64,000 nucleotides of DNA from an uncultured Alphaproteobacteria bacterium. Lineage in GTDB: Bacteria > Pseudomonadota > Alphaproteobacteria > HIMB59 > GCA-002718135. Each line of letters starts with the position of its first letter. The stretch's first letter is position 1. The DNA is taken from assembly GCA_902595855.1 (NCBI GenBank), contig CACJRY010000006.1, forward strand, positions 33,761 through 97,760. Direction: 5' to 3'. Made by a program: the position numbers and the translations under genes. The notes under the pieces were generated by a model. It was not told the origin of the DNA. It worked only from the letters and a program-made list of their open reading frames with translations, and ran no database searches. Of the stretch, positions 34,708-43,591 are shown in pieces.

Positions 34708-35844
34708 ATGGGAAGATTTAAATTAAAACCTAGAGTTTCTAAAAGAAAAGAAAGATCAAAATCTGAAAATACTTTAAGAGCTTATGCAGCAGATTGGCGA
34801 GGTTTTGTAAATTATTGTAAGAAAAGTCCTGAAGTAGAAGTAAAAATAGACCCAGCTAATGTAAAAGATGATGAAGAAGCTGAGATTTTATTAGTAAATT
34901 ATCTAACTTGGTTACAAGACACAAATGAAGATGATGATCAAGAAAGTACTTCTTATGGAAAATACACAAAAGGGATAAGTCAATTAGAACACAGAAAAAA
35001 TTATCTTAATAACCCTTATTCCCCTCTTCCAAACAAATCTAAATATAAAACAACTGATTTTAAAGCTCATACACTTCAAAGAAAATTAGCTGCAATCATT
35101 TATCATTTTAAAAAAAATGGAATTATAATTAATAGAAAAAAAGAAGATATTTCTGAAACAATGGCCGGTTTTACAAATGACTCTTCAATTAATAAAAAAA
35201 CAAAAGCAAAAGGTTTGAAAACAAAGGATATAAAAAAAATTATAGATTGTATTAATGAAAAAAATAATAAAGCTAAATTAATAAGAGATAAAAGAGATAA
35301 GTCATTAATATTATTAATTTATTTTAGCTTTTCAAGAAGATCTGAAATACTTGATCTTAAAATTAAAGATCTTTATTTAAATGATGATGGAGGACTAACC
35401 ATTTCAATTGAAAAAAGCAAAACAGATCGCGAAGGCAAAGGCAGACAGGTTTATATTCACTCAAGAAAAGATGTTTTATGTCCTGTAAATGCACTTCTAG
35501 AATGGCTTAATTCTATCAATTATGAAATCAATAATGATGATCATAAAAATAACTACATTTTTTTCAATATTAATAAATCAGATAAAGTAGATTTAACTAA
35601 AAACCTAACACCAACTAGTTTTGTAAGAATTTTAAAAAAAAGAGCTGAGGATGCTAGGTATAGTGATAATGATGTTTTAAAAATCTCTGGTCACTCTTTA
35701 AGAATTGGCGCAATAAGTCAAGCTCACGATGATGGTCTTTCTTATAGAGAGATAATGGAAAAAACGGGTCATAGAACTGAACAAATGATTTCAGAGTATA
35801 CACAAATATCTGAGCAAGATATTAAAAATAAACCTCTAAAGTAA
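34708..35844 (+). CDS. Tyrosine recombinase / integrase
   Basis: 378 residues. The N-terminal core-binding domain begins SENTLRAYAADWRGF, and the catalytic domain shows Arg in FSRRSEILDL (near 210), His-x-x-Arg in HSLRIG (near 330), GHRT (near 354) and the nucleophile Tyr in SEYTQ (near 364). These are the five residues of an active tyrosine recombinase. It is the likely enzyme that inserted the element at the tRNA-Arg. It lies at the element's right end, reading outward, with only 48 bases to the next chromosomal gene. Confidence 0.92.
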   Translation: MGRFKLKPRVSKRKERSKSENTLRAYAADWRGFVNYCKKSPEVEVKIDPANVKDDEEAEILLVNYLTWLQDTNEDDDQESTSYGKYTKGISQLEHRKNYLNNPYSPLPNKSKYKTTDFKAHTLQRKLAAIIYHFKKNGIIINRKKEDISETMAGFTNDSSINKKTKAKGLKTKDIKKIIDCINEKNNKAKLIRDKRDKSLILLIYFSFSRRSEILDLKIKDLYLNDDGGLTISIEKSKTDREGKGRQVYIHSRKDVLCPVNALLEWLNSINYEINNDDHKNNYIFFNINKSDKVDLTKNLTPTSFVRILKKRAEDARYSDNDVLKISGHSLRIGAISQAHDDGLSYREIMEKTGHRTEQMISEYTQISEQDIKNKPLK

Positions 35845-35892
35845 ATGAAAATTAAAAAAAAACGATATATTAGCTATAGAGCTTTCTAAATC

Positions 35893-36777
35893 TTAATTTT
35901 TTTTAGTTAAAAATATTTCAGTAAATCCTGCCAAAAACATTAATGTTCCACCAATGCCTTCACGCAAACCAAATTTTTCATTGGATAATACTGCAGCACT
36001 TACTGTTCCAAAAATTATTTCTGATAGTACAAGAATAGAGAAAAGACCTGCCCCTATTTTGCTTGGACTCCACAAAATGACAATATTGGATGGAATAAAA
36101 AAAACAAGAGACAATAATATAAGAAGTGGTAACATTGATATCCAGGATACAATATATGGAAATGGACCAAAATCGTCTGAGAAGATAAGTGATGTAAATA
36201 TAGTGACTAGTAAGCCATAAAAAAAGAATGAATATAAAAGTGAAGTTATATCTTCAGAACTTGCTTCCTCTAATTTAATAGCCCCTGCTGCACATAGAAA
36301 ACCACCAAATAAAGCTAACCAATCACCAACATTTACTGGTATTGGTATATTACCATCTTGACCAAACACAATCAATAAGCCTAATAAAGCTAAGAAAAGA
36401 CTTATCCCCCTTTGCCATTTAGGTTTTTGTTTGAAAAAAATTATTTCAAAAAAAGTTGTCCAAACGGGCATTAAATAAAATAAAATAAAAACTCGCATTA
36501 AATCGGTAAAGAGAAAACTATTAGCATAACAAGCAATACCTCCTCCAAAAAATAATCCTATAAGTGGCAAATGTAAACCAGTTGGCTTACCTTTTATAAA
36601 TTTCCATATAATCAATGGAGTTAATACAATGAGAGGTATTAAATATTGCGCAACTGTTCCCCATCCACCAGTTAGTCCACCATTTTGAAGTGCCCTTTGT
36701 GGAATCCAATATAATCCCCATAAACCAGAAGTTAAAAAAACAGCAATACTAATTGTTACATGATATTTATGTCGCAT
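35893..36777 (-). CDS. EamA/DMT family transporter
   Basis: 294 residues with about ten membrane spans in the two-fold EamA arrangement. The first repeat includes SGLWGLYWIPQRAL and the second GGFLCAAGAIKLEEASSEDI. The C-terminus ends in basic residues, as is usual. The drug/metabolite transporter superfamily exports small metabolites such as amino acids; the substrate is unknown. It is the first ordinary chromosomal gene to the right of the integrase, and probably monocistronic. Confidence 0.8.
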   Translation of the reverse strand: MRHKYHVTISIAVFLTSGLWGLYWIPQRALQNGGLTGGWGTVAQYLIPLIVLTPLIIWKFIKGKPTGLHLPLIGLFFGGGIACYANSFLFTDLMRVFILFYLMPVWTTFFEIIFFKQKPKWQRGISLFLALLGLLIVFGQDGNIPIPVNVGDWLALFGGFLCAAGAIKLEEASSEDITSLLYSFFFYGLLVTIFTSLIFSDDFGPFPYIVSWISMLPLLILLSLVFFIPSNIVILWSPSKIGAGLFSILVLSEIIFGTVSAAVLSNEKFGLREGIGGTLMFLAGFTEIFLTKKN

Positions 36778-36813
36778 ATAAAAATTTAATAAATTACAAG
36801 TACATTATAATTG

Positions 36814-37236
36814 TTATTTGAAAGCAATAGCTGCTGTAACTAAAACTATTAAAACAAGACATCTTCCAGACATAGTTGCCATTTTCATAATAGATTTATT
36901 AGGTGGCTTCTGATTTTTACTGGAGTTGTAAACATGAATATTAACAATAAATGATATGATTAATAAAAATGCTGCAGCTATAATTTTAATTGTAAATGCT
37001 GTATTAATTGCAAAACCTCCATATATAACGTTTGAGAGAAGTATCCCTGTTATCCATAATATTATTAACGCACCTAATCCAAGATAACCTAATATTTTTA
37101 AAACTTTACTTACATTAATATCAGGCACTTGATTTGCACGTGTAAAAACTGCTTGGATTAATCCCCCTCCTACCAAAACTCCTCCAGCAAATAAAATTGC
37201 TAGATAATGAAAAGTTTTTAATAAAACTATAAACAT
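36814..37236 (-). CDS. Four-span membrane protein of unknown function
   Basis: 140 residues, four hydrophobic segments (about 5-27, 48-70, 78-102 and 120-138). A His-Tyr pair in the first span (KTFHYLAILFAGG) resembles the heme- or copper-related CopD/DUF2269 group, but the match is loose. A short basic loop, NSSKNQKPPNKS, precedes the last span. It lies 10 bases after the MOSC gene on the same strand, so the two are probably co-transcribed. Confidence 0.55.
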   Translation of the reverse strand: MFIVLLKTFHYLAILFAGGVLVGGGLIQAVFTRANQVPDINVSKVLKILGYLGLGALIILWITGILLSNVIYGGFAINTAFTIKIIAAAFLLIISFIVNIHVYNSSKNQKPPNKSIMKMATMSGRCLVLIVLVTAAIAFK

Positions 37237-37246
37237 AGAATTTAAT

Positions 37247-37690
37247 TTATAATATTTTTATAGGATCGTTAACATTTATGTTACCGTTAGTGAGTAATTC
37301 ACATCTTAACCCACCCCTATTTAAGAGTTTCTTTACTAAATTTTTTTCACCTAATAATTCTTGTAAATATCTACAAGGTTCACATAAATCATGAATTTTT
37401 AATCTTACCTCACCGATTAAAATTTCTTTACCTACTAACTTGTTTAAACTAATACCTTTGGTAATAACATTTCTTCTAAAATCTGTAGGATGTAAATGGG
37501 TACCTGAAATTTTGTTATAATAATCTACGTTTTCACTTTCTATAAGTGTAATTTGATTATTTTTATCATTATTTTCTTTGAAATATCTATCATTTACGAT
37601 GCCTTTATTTGCAATAACTTTAATTGAATTAATAGATTTCATTTTTTTTCCAAACTCAGATGTTATACAAATATTTACTACAGAATACAT
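37247..37690 (-). CDS. MOSC domain protein
   Basis: 147 residues, a stand-alone MOSC domain: GIVNDRYF near the N-terminus, TDFRRNVITKGISLN in the middle, and the sulphur-carrier cysteine region HDLCEPC near residue 115. MOSC proteins move sulphur or bind molybdenum cofactor, and YiiM-like members detoxify N-hydroxylated bases or supply molybdoenzymes. It is shorter than YiiM. It shares a transcription unit with a membrane protein; no molybdoenzyme is encoded nearby. Confidence 0.8.
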   Translation of the reverse strand: MYSVVNICITSEFGKKMKSINSIKVIANKGIVNDRYFKENNDKNNQITLIESENVDYYNKISGTHLHPTDFRRNVITKGISLNKLVGKEILIGEVRLKIHDLCEPCRYLQELLGEKNLVKKLLNRGGLRCELLTNGNINVNDPIKIL

Positions 37691-37741
37691 ATAGTAATTA
37701 ACATATCACAAATATTGTTAATAAATAACTAATATTAAAAT

Positions 37742-38605
37742 TTAAGGATGATTTTTTATTCTTTTATTAATTAATATTATTGCTACACCAGATATTATTA
37801 TTGCTCCACCAATGTAAGCATATGTATTTGGAGTTTCTTTTAAAATAAATATTGATGTTAACAAACCTGTTACGGGGAATAATAATAAAACACTCATTAC
37901 ATTATTTACAGGATTTCTTGAAAGAACACTGTACCAACAACTATACCCTATAACATTCATTCCTACTGCCAAATAAATTACTATCATCCAAGCCTCAGTT
38001 GTAGCATTGTAAATAAAATCAAAAGTATTACCCTCAATAAAATATGAAGCAACAATACACTGGGGGCCAGAAAAAATACCTAACCATGCTGTAAGTGCAA
38101 GTCCTCCAATTTTTTCTGAAACATCTTTTGCAAAAACTTGCGCTAAAGACCACAAAAAAGCGCCCGAAAGAATGAGTGCTACACCTATTAACTTTCCTTC
38201 TAAATTGGGATTTCCACTTAATATAGCTATACCCACAAAAGCAATAATTAATCCAATAATGTTTTTCAGTGGAACTTTTTCTCCAAGTAAAAAATATGCT
38301 ATTAAAATACCAAATGGAATTTCTGCCTGAACAAAAAGGGTTGCTGAAGCTCCATCTAGTATTTTTAATCCATAGAAACTCAGCGAATACTGAATTGTTC
38401 CACCAATTATTGAGATGATAAACATTTGTTTTATAAATTTTTTTGGAAATGGAAAAAAATAGCACATTATCAAACCTGATAACGACCAACGCAAACCATT
38501 AAGCAATATTGGAGGAAATGACTCCATAGCAGGTTTGGCAATTACAAAACCAAAACCTAATACACAGGGAACTAAAATTGCTAAAAATATATCTTTGTTA
38601 GACAT
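37742..38605 (-). CDS. EamA/DMT family transporter
   Basis: 287 residues, ten predicted membrane spans in two EamA repeats (FGFVIAKPAMESFPP at the start of the first; VALILSGAFLWSLAQVFAKD in the second). It starts 8 bases after the dmdA stop on the same strand, so it is likely co-transcribed with dmdA and may move a product or precursor of sulphonium metabolism. That link is inferred from position only. Confidence 0.8.
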   Translation of the reverse strand: MSNKDIFLAILVPCVLGFGFVIAKPAMESFPPILLNGLRWSLSGLIMCYFFPFPKKFIKQMFIISIIGGTIQYSLSFYGLKILDGASATLFVQAEIPFGILIAYFLLGEKVPLKNIIGLIIAFVGIAILSGNPNLEGKLIGVALILSGAFLWSLAQVFAKDVSEKIGGLALTAWLGIFSGPQCIVASYFIEGNTFDFIYNATTEAWMIVIYLAVGMNVIGYSCWYSVLSRNPVNNVMSVLLLFPVTGLLTSIFILKETPNTYAYIGGAIIISGVAIILINKRIKNHP

Positions 38606-38613
38606 ATTAGTAA

Positions 38614-39744
38614 TTACACAAAAGGTAAATTACAAAGAACTCCAGTTTTAATTTCATTATCAATAACAATTTCGACCTGTGTACCTGTCTCAAAGAAAGG
38701 TTTATTTATCATAGCTGTGCCAATTACTTTAGAAAAAGTTGGACTAAAACAACCTGAACGCAACTCCCCTACTCTTTTAGAATTTATTGTTATTTCAATT
38801 GCATCAGAAACATTAATTTGATCATGATTAATTTTTATACCCATTAATTTTTGTGAAACACCTTCAGCTTTGATTTTTTTAAGTTTATCTTTTCCAAGAA
38901 ATTCAACTTCAGTATCTAAATTTATAAATTTATGAAATAAATCAACTTCAAGTGGATTATTTGAATCATCAAAGTCATTACCATATGAGAGTAATCCACT
39001 TTCTATTCTTTCGATTAAATGTGGGCATCCTGGTTTAATATTATATTCTTTACCAATATCAAAAAAATGATCATATAATTCCAAACCCTCATTTCCTTTG
39101 CAGTAAATCTCATAACCATATTTTGATTGCTTTGACCATCCGGATCTAGCTATCAAATGCTTTACTCCATTAAATTCAAAATAATCAAATCCAAAAAATT
39201 TTAATTCTGTAATTTTCTTTCCAAAAACTTTCTCCATTAATAATAAACTTTTTGCTCCTTGTATTGCTAAAATATTTATGTCTGGCTCACTTACTGTAAC
39301 TTTATAATTTTTTCCGATTGCTAATCCTTTTGCCCATAATAATACGTCACTATCTGCAATTGAAAGCCAAAATTCATTTTTGCTAATTCGAAGTATTACA
39401 GGATCATTTATTAGTCTAGCTTGAGAATCTATAAGAGGAGCATAATAACATCTTTTATCTTTTGAATTAGATAAATCTCTACATGTCATTAATTGTACGA
39501 GTTGAAATGCATCCTGACCTTCTATTTTTACTTGTCTTTCAGCTGAAACGCACCAAGCCTGCACATCTCTTTTTAAATGGTAATAACTATCTATTAGTGA
39601 GTCCTTAAACCCAGCTGGAAGTTTCATCCTGTTGTAAATTGTGTAAGATGTTAAACCTTGTTTTTCTATTCTTGATGTATAAGGCGTTGACCTAAGTCTT
39701 CTTGCCATAGCTAACTTTATATCACTCATATTTGTAGAATGCAT
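38614..39744 (-). CDS. dmdA: DMSP demethylase DmdA (GcvT family)
   Basis: 376 residues from the first ATG; an ATG five codons later is also possible. It resembles Pelagibacter DmdA along its whole length: RRLRSTPYTSRIEKQG, RDLSNSKDKRCYYAPLID, NDPVILRIS, LSIADSDVLLWAKGLAIGK, FGKKITELKFFGFD and IERIESGLLSYGND. DmdA transfers a methyl from dimethylsulfoniopropionate to tetrahydrofolate, giving methylmercaptopropionate. It shares the fold of glycine-cleavage T protein but lacks its lysine/lipoyl chemistry. An AGTCTA inverted repeat lies just upstream. Confidence 0.88.
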   Translation of the reverse strand: MHSTNMSDIKLAMARRLRSTPYTSRIEKQGLTSYTIYNRMKLPAGFKDSLIDSYYHLKRDVQAWCVSAERQVKIEGQDAFQLVQLMTCRDLSNSKDKRCYYAPLIDSQARLINDPVILRISKNEFWLSIADSDVLLWAKGLAIGKNYKVTVSEPDINILAIQGAKSLLLMEKVFGKKITELKFFGFDYFEFNGVKHLIARSGWSKQSKYGYEIYCKGNEGLELYDHFFDIGKEYNIKPGCPHLIERIESGLLSYGNDFDDSNNPLEVDLFHKFINLDTEVEFLGKDKLKKIKAEGVSQKLMGIKINHDQINVSDAIEITINSKRVGELRSGCFSPTFSKVIGTAMINKPFFETGTQVEIVIDNEIKTGVLCNLPFV

Positions 39745-39752
39745 TAATTGTA

Positions 39753-39769
39753 TAGACTAATTAAGTCTA
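39753..39769. promoter_or_regulatory. Inverted repeat upstream of dmdA
   Basis: TAGACT and AGTCTA flank a 5-base spacer (39753-39769), 9 bases before the dmdA start on the minus strand. Another AGTCTA-like copy occurs around 39794 in the same 74-base gap. Repeated half sites in front of a catabolic gene suggest an operator; no T-run supports a terminator. Confidence 0.35.
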
Positions 39770-39818
39770 CAATAATTTTAAAAAAAATTTATAGTCTAGT
39801 ATAACAACTATTCATACA

Positions 39819-40811
39819 CTACATCTTCCATCTTAAAGCAGGTGTATGAACAGCGCTATCCCAATGTTTTGCAATATCTGCATCAAGTTTAGTTACGGTA
39901 AAAGAACCACCAGCCATCTCAAGAGATGTAGTATAATTCCCAACAAGAGATCTAGATACTTTTATATTTTTTTTCTCAAGTAGTTTTTGGCCACATTCAA
40001 ATAAAAGATAAAGTTCCATAAGAGGTGTTCCTCCAAAACCATTAACATGTAATAATACTTCTTGATTATTATCAGGTTTTAAATCTTCTAAAATTGTCTC
40101 TAATATTTCATCTGTTAATTGATTTGCAGATTTTATTTTTTCTCTTCTTCTGCCTGGTTCGCCATGTATACCCACGCCAAATTCCATTTCATCATTTGAT
40201 AATTCAAACGTTGGTTTACCTGCTGCTGGAACTGTGCAACTAGTAAATGCAACGCCCATTGACGCTGTCATTTTATTAACATGATCTCCAAAAATTTTAC
40301 AATCTTCCAATAATGCTCCAGTTTCAGCTAAACTTCCTACTGTTTTTTCAACTATCATTGTTCCAGCCACCCCTCTTCTTCCAGTTGTGAAGGTTGAGTC
40401 TTCTACTGCAACATCATCATTCACAATGATGGTTTGATTTTCATGCTCGATCATATCTGCACCCATTTCAAAATTCATAATGTCTCCTGAATAATTCTTA
40501 ACAATAAAGAGAATCCCTTTGTTTTTATGAACTTCATTTGCTGCAGCTTCCATTTGATCAGGAGTTGGAGCACTGAAAACTTGACCTGGACAAGCTGCAT
40601 CTAACATACCATAACCTACAAAACCTCCATGAAGAGGTTCATGACCAGAGCCACCACCAGAAATAAGGGCTACCTTATCATTTTGAGATTTATTTTTTCT
40701 AAAAACAAAATCAGGCGATAATCTAACATCGATAATATCAGAATGTGCTTTTCCAAAACCTGTTAAGCTCTCTGTTAAAATATTTTCTACTTCGTTAACG
40801 AATTTTTTCAT
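39819..40811 (-). CDS. dhaK: Dihydroxyacetone-kinase-type subunit DhaK, first copy
   Basis: 330 residues with the DhaK landmarks: SGGGSGHEPLHGGFVGYGML near 50, NYSGDIMNFEM near 110, and GIHGEPGRRR near 215 holding the histidine that binds the ketose carbonyl covalently. With DhaL it phosphorylates dihydroxyacetone or related ketoses such as erythrulose. No DhaM phosphotransferase gene is present, so ATP is the likely donor. It is the last gene of the transporter-dehydrogenase-kinase operon and follows dhaL by one base. Confidence 0.88.
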   Translation of the reverse strand: MKKFVNEVENILTESLTGFGKAHSDIIDVRLSPDFVFRKNKSQNDKVALISGGGSGHEPLHGGFVGYGMLDAACPGQVFSAPTPDQMEAAANEVHKNKGILFIVKNYSGDIMNFEMGADMIEHENQTIIVNDDVAVEDSTFTTGRRGVAGTMIVEKTVGSLAETGALLEDCKIFGDHVNKMTASMGVAFTSCTVPAAGKPTFELSNDEMEFGVGIHGEPGRRREKIKSANQLTDEILETILEDLKPDNNQEVLLHVNGFGGTPLMELYLLFECGQKLLEKKNIKVSRSLVGNYTTSLEMAGGSFTVTKLDADIAKHWDSAVHTPALRWKM

Positions 40812-40812
40812 A

Positions 40813-41436
40813 TTATTTATTTATAAACTGATTACAGATAGCTTCAATAGCAAGTTGAGAAGATCGTGCACCTGGATCAATGTGACCTTTAGCTCTTTCC
40901 CCTAAAAAAGAAGCTCTTCCTTTAGTTGCAATTATATCCTTAGTAGACAACATTCCATCTTTGGCTACATTATTTATATTATTAGCAACTTTTTCAAAAT
41001 CTGTTTCATTTTGTAATTCTATTAAATTATTTGAAACTGGAATTAAAACATCAAGCATTGTTTTTTCACCTACATCTGCTTTGCCTCTTTTTTTCATTGA
41101 TTGAACACCTTCAAAAAACATTTCGGATAGATTATTTAAATCACTTAAATCTGAACTGTATTTTTTTGACATCCCTATTAATAATGTAGCAAATAAAGCA
41201 CCAGATGAACCTCCTACTGTTGTCATTATTTTCATTCCTAATTGTTTAAATATATGATTAACAGGCTTGTCCAATAATTCTTCTTTCAAATTTAATATCT
41301 CATCTAAACCTCTTAAAATATTAAATATATGATCACCATCACCAATTTCTTGGTCTAGCTTTTCTATTTCTTCTTTATGATTTTTAATAATAATTTGTAT
41401 ATTATTAATTGAATTAAATATTTGATCTCCATTCAT
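40813..41436 (-). CDS. dhaL: Dihydroxyacetone-kinase-type subunit DhaL, first copy
   Basis: 207 residues, the nucleotide-binding half of the kinase. The magnesium/ATP loop IGDGDHIFNI (near 31) and VGGSSGALFATLL are present, and the C-terminus has KGRASFLGERAKGHIDPGA, all standard. The first Asp cluster chelates two magnesium ions in DhaL. The start overlaps the SDR stop by one base and the stop lies one base before dhaK, so expression is coupled with both. Confidence 0.88.
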   Translation of the reverse strand: MNGDQIFNSINNIQIIIKNHKEEIEKLDQEIGDGDHIFNILRGLDEILNLKEELLDKPVNHIFKQLGMKIMTTVGGSSGALFATLLIGMSKKYSSDLSDLNNLSEMFFEGVQSMKKRGKADVGEKTMLDVLIPVSNNLIELQNETDFEKVANNINNVAKDGMLSTKDIIATKGRASFLGERAKGHIDPGARSSQLAIEAICNQFINK

Positions 41437-42182
41437 TATAAGCTCATACCACCATCAATGTTATAAACAGATCCAGTGACAAATGATGACCTGTCACTTA
41501 GCAAGAATAAAATTAAATCCGAAATTTCTTCTGGTTTTGCAACTCTTCCAATAATTTGTCTTGAGTTAAAGTCTTTCCTTGCTTGTATAGGATTGTTTGC
41601 GCTTAATACTCTTTTTCTCCAAGTGGGAGTATCAACAGTTCCTGGACATATAACATTGCATCTAATTCCTTTTTTTGCATAATCTGCTGCAACAGATTTA
41701 GTTAAACCTATTATTCCAGCTTTTGAAGCAGAATATGCAAATCTTCTTTTCACTCCTTTTATAGATGAGGCAACTGAAGAAATATTTACTATAGATCCTT
41801 GATTATTTTTTAAGAATAACTTCATAAAGTATTGAGTTATTAAAAAAACAGAAGTTAAATTTGTCTCTATAGTATTATTCCAATCTTTTATTGTGCAGTT
41901 CATTAAATCACCCTGTGGAACTATGCCAGCACAATTAACTAGACCATCAATTTTCTTAATATCATTCAAATTTGTACTAATTTCATCAATATCAGTGCAA
42001 TTGATATTTTTTAATATACCATTTTTTTTTAATTTTGTTTTTAATTTTTTAAGAGCAATTATATCTTTATCAATTGCTATTATTGTGGCACCTTCTTTAG
42101 CAAGTAAGATTGATGCGGCTCTTCCAATACCGTTCGCAGCTCCTGTTATAGCTATTACTTTTTTTTCAAATGAATATTTCAT
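41436..42182 (-). CDS. Short-chain dehydrogenase/reductase, probable polyol dehydrogenase
   Basis: 248 residues of the classical SDR type: cofactor loop TGAANGIG (14-21), NCAG near 87, catalytic Ser in NISSVAS and Tyr-x-x-x-Lys in YSASKAG. An Asp after the second strand (AIDKD) favours NAD over NADP. The C-terminus ends SVYNIDGGMSL as usual. Placed between a polyol-type importer and a ketose kinase, it probably oxidises the imported polyol to the ketose. The substrate is inferred. Confidence 0.85.
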   Translation of the reverse strand: MKYSFEKKVIAITGAANGIGRAASILLAKEGATIIAIDKDIIALKKLKTKLKKNGILKNINCTDIDEISTNLNDIKKIDGLVNCAGIVPQGDLMNCTIKDWNNTIETNLTSVFLITQYFMKLFLKNNQGSIVNISSVASSIKGVKRRFAYSASKAGIIGLTKSVAADYAKKGIRCNVICPGTVDTPTWRKRVLSANNPIQARKDFNSRQIIGRVAKPEEISDLILFLLSDRSSFVTGSVYNIDGGMSL

Positions 42183-42201
42183 GCTTGAAACATGAGTTTG
42201 A

Positions 42202-42510
42202 TTAGCGTGATGACTCTAAATAGTAACCATATAAATGGCCTGAACCTATAGCTATTAATGCTACAATAATTAATATAATAAATATAATTAATCCTATCTT
42301 AATTAATTGTGAACTTTTTACACCTTCAACACACAAAGGAACTAAATTAAAAGCTAACCCTCCAACTACTACAGCTACGCATCCTATAGCATATAAAGTC
42401 ATAGAAAATGGTTGAAATAAAAAAACCAATGAAAGAATACTAAAACCTACTATAGTTCTCTCAACTATTTTAGCTTGTTTTTTTGTAAGACCCTCGTTTG
42501 ATTTATTCAT
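42202..42510 (-). CDS. Small membrane protein of the ABC operon
   Basis: 102 residues with three membrane spans (about 19-37, 39-58 and 70-95). A charged N-terminus (NKSNEGLTKKQAKIVERT) precedes them. The start overlaps the end of the ABC ATPase gene by 8 bases. Small accessory membrane proteins occur in glycerol-type ABC operons (GlpU), but I cannot show homology. It may help assemble the importer. Confidence 0.6.
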   Translation of the reverse strand: MNKSNEGLTKKQAKIVERTIVGFSILSLVFLFQPFSMTLYAIGCVAVVVGGLAFNLVPLCVEGVKSSQLIKIGLIIFIILIIVALIAIGSGHLYGYYLESSR

Positions 42511-43591
42511 CTCTAATCACCTTTCCGTCTTTATTAAATAAATGCACTTGTCCTAATTTTGGTTTTAAATTTATACTATCTCCTATCTTTAATTTGTGTG
42601 ATCTACTTAAAACTGATCTGAAAGTTGATTCATTAATCCTGATATGGACTAAAATTTCAGAACCCATATTTTCTATAAGATCTACTTTACCAGAAAAATT
42701 ATTCGAATCACTACTATCAACAATTTCAAAACTTCTTGGCCTTATGCCAATAAAATAACTATCATTTGTATTTACATTCAATGGAGATTGAAAATCTATC
42801 TTTACTTCTTGACCCAATGTATTAATTTTCATTATAGATGAATTAATTTCAATTATTTTACAATCTAATATATTCATTTGCGGTGTGCCTATAAATCCAG
42901 CAACAAATGTATTATTTGGTTTTGCGAATATATCGTGTGGAGAAGATACTTGCTCTATTAAACCATCTCTCATAACTGCAATTTTGGTTGCCATTGTAAG
43001 AGCTTCTAGTTGATCATGTGTTACAATAACTGTGGCTTTTTTTAAATCAGATAAAACTTCTTTTATCTGACCTCTCATTTGCTCTCTAAGTTGCACATCA
43101 AGTCTACTTAAAGGTTCATCAAATAGAAAACATTGTGGATCTCTGATAATGGCTCTTCCAACAGCTACTCTTTGTTTTTCTCCTTCAGCAAGTTGATGCG
43201 GTTTTCTATTTATAATATCTTTTAATTGAAGAATATCAGCAACCTCAAATATCTTTTTTTTAATTTCATCATCAGATAAATTTTCTGCATGAAGTGGATT
43301 AGCTAAATTTTCTGCAACAGTTAAACTTGGATAAAGTGCATAAAACTGAAATGCCATTGCTAAATTTCTATCTCGGGTTTCTAAATTATTAACATTATTA
43401 TTACCTATTAATATATCACCAGATGTTGCCACTTCTAAACCTGCAACCATTCTTAAAGTAGTAGTCTTACCGCAACCAGAGGGTCCTAATAAACAAAGAA
43501 CTTCATTTTCATCAACTTTTAATGAAACATTATTTACTGCAATTAATTTATCAAATGCTTTAGTAAGATTTTTTAATTCAATTGTAGACAT
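42503..43591 (-). CDS. ABC importer ATPase 1, degenerate signature (GlpT/UgpC-like)
   Basis: 362 residues. Walker A GPSGCGKTTT (near 35), Q-loop AMAFQFYALYPSL, Walker B CFLFDEPLSRLD, an intact H-loop His in VIVTHDQLEALT, and a C-terminal regulatory domain with IGIRPRS. The signature that should read LSGGQ is LAEGE (LAEGEKQRVAVGRA). The paired ATPase at 47406 has a normal signature but no H-loop His. The two are therefore probably complementary halves of an asymmetric heterodimer, as in GlpS/GlpT glycerol importers. It overlaps its permease gene by one base. Confidence 0.87.
   Translation of the reverse strand: MSTIELKNLTKAFDKLIAVNNVSLKVDENEVLCLLGPSGCGKTTTLRMVAGLEVATSGDILIGNNNVNNLETRDRNLAMAFQFYALYPSLTVAENLANPLHAENLSDDEIKKKIFEVADILQLKDIINRKPHQLAEGEKQRVAVGRAIIRDPQCFLFDEPLSRLDVQLREQMRGQIKEVLSDLKKATVIVTHDQLEALTMATKIAVMRDGLIEQVSSPHDIFAKPNNTFVAGFIGTPQMNILDCKIIEINSSIMKINTLGQEVKIDFQSPLNVNTNDSYFIGIRPRSFEIVDSSDSNNFSGKVDLIENMGSEILVHIRINESTFRSVLSRSHKLKIGDSINLKPKLGQVHLFNKDGKVIRDE

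Larger units (their letters stand above)
15890..35892. mobile_element. Probable integrative element carrying defence genes
   Basis: The left limit is the broken tRNA-Arg at 15849-15889. The right limit is placed just after the tyrosine recombinase that ends at 35844, because ordinary chromosomal genes resume at 35893. All genes between are defence-like or unknown. A retained 5' tRNA half implies the element lies to its right. No matching tRNA 3' half is found at the right end, so that boundary is uncertain and may have been rearranged. No conjugation or replication genes are seen; the element may rely on others for transfer. Confidence 0.5.

Noticed and set aside
35871..35892. Degenerate second copy of the tRNA half after the integrase
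   Set aside because: Only TAGCT, ATAGAGC and a TTTCTAAATC stretch match, with internal gaps. In AT-rich DNA this is too weak to call an attachment site.
41893..42195. Plus-strand open frame opposite the SDR gene
   Set aside because: It is a shadow of the well-supported minus-strand dehydrogenase, with no ribosome site and no recognisable protein features. Other long opposite-strand frames were dismissed for the same reason.
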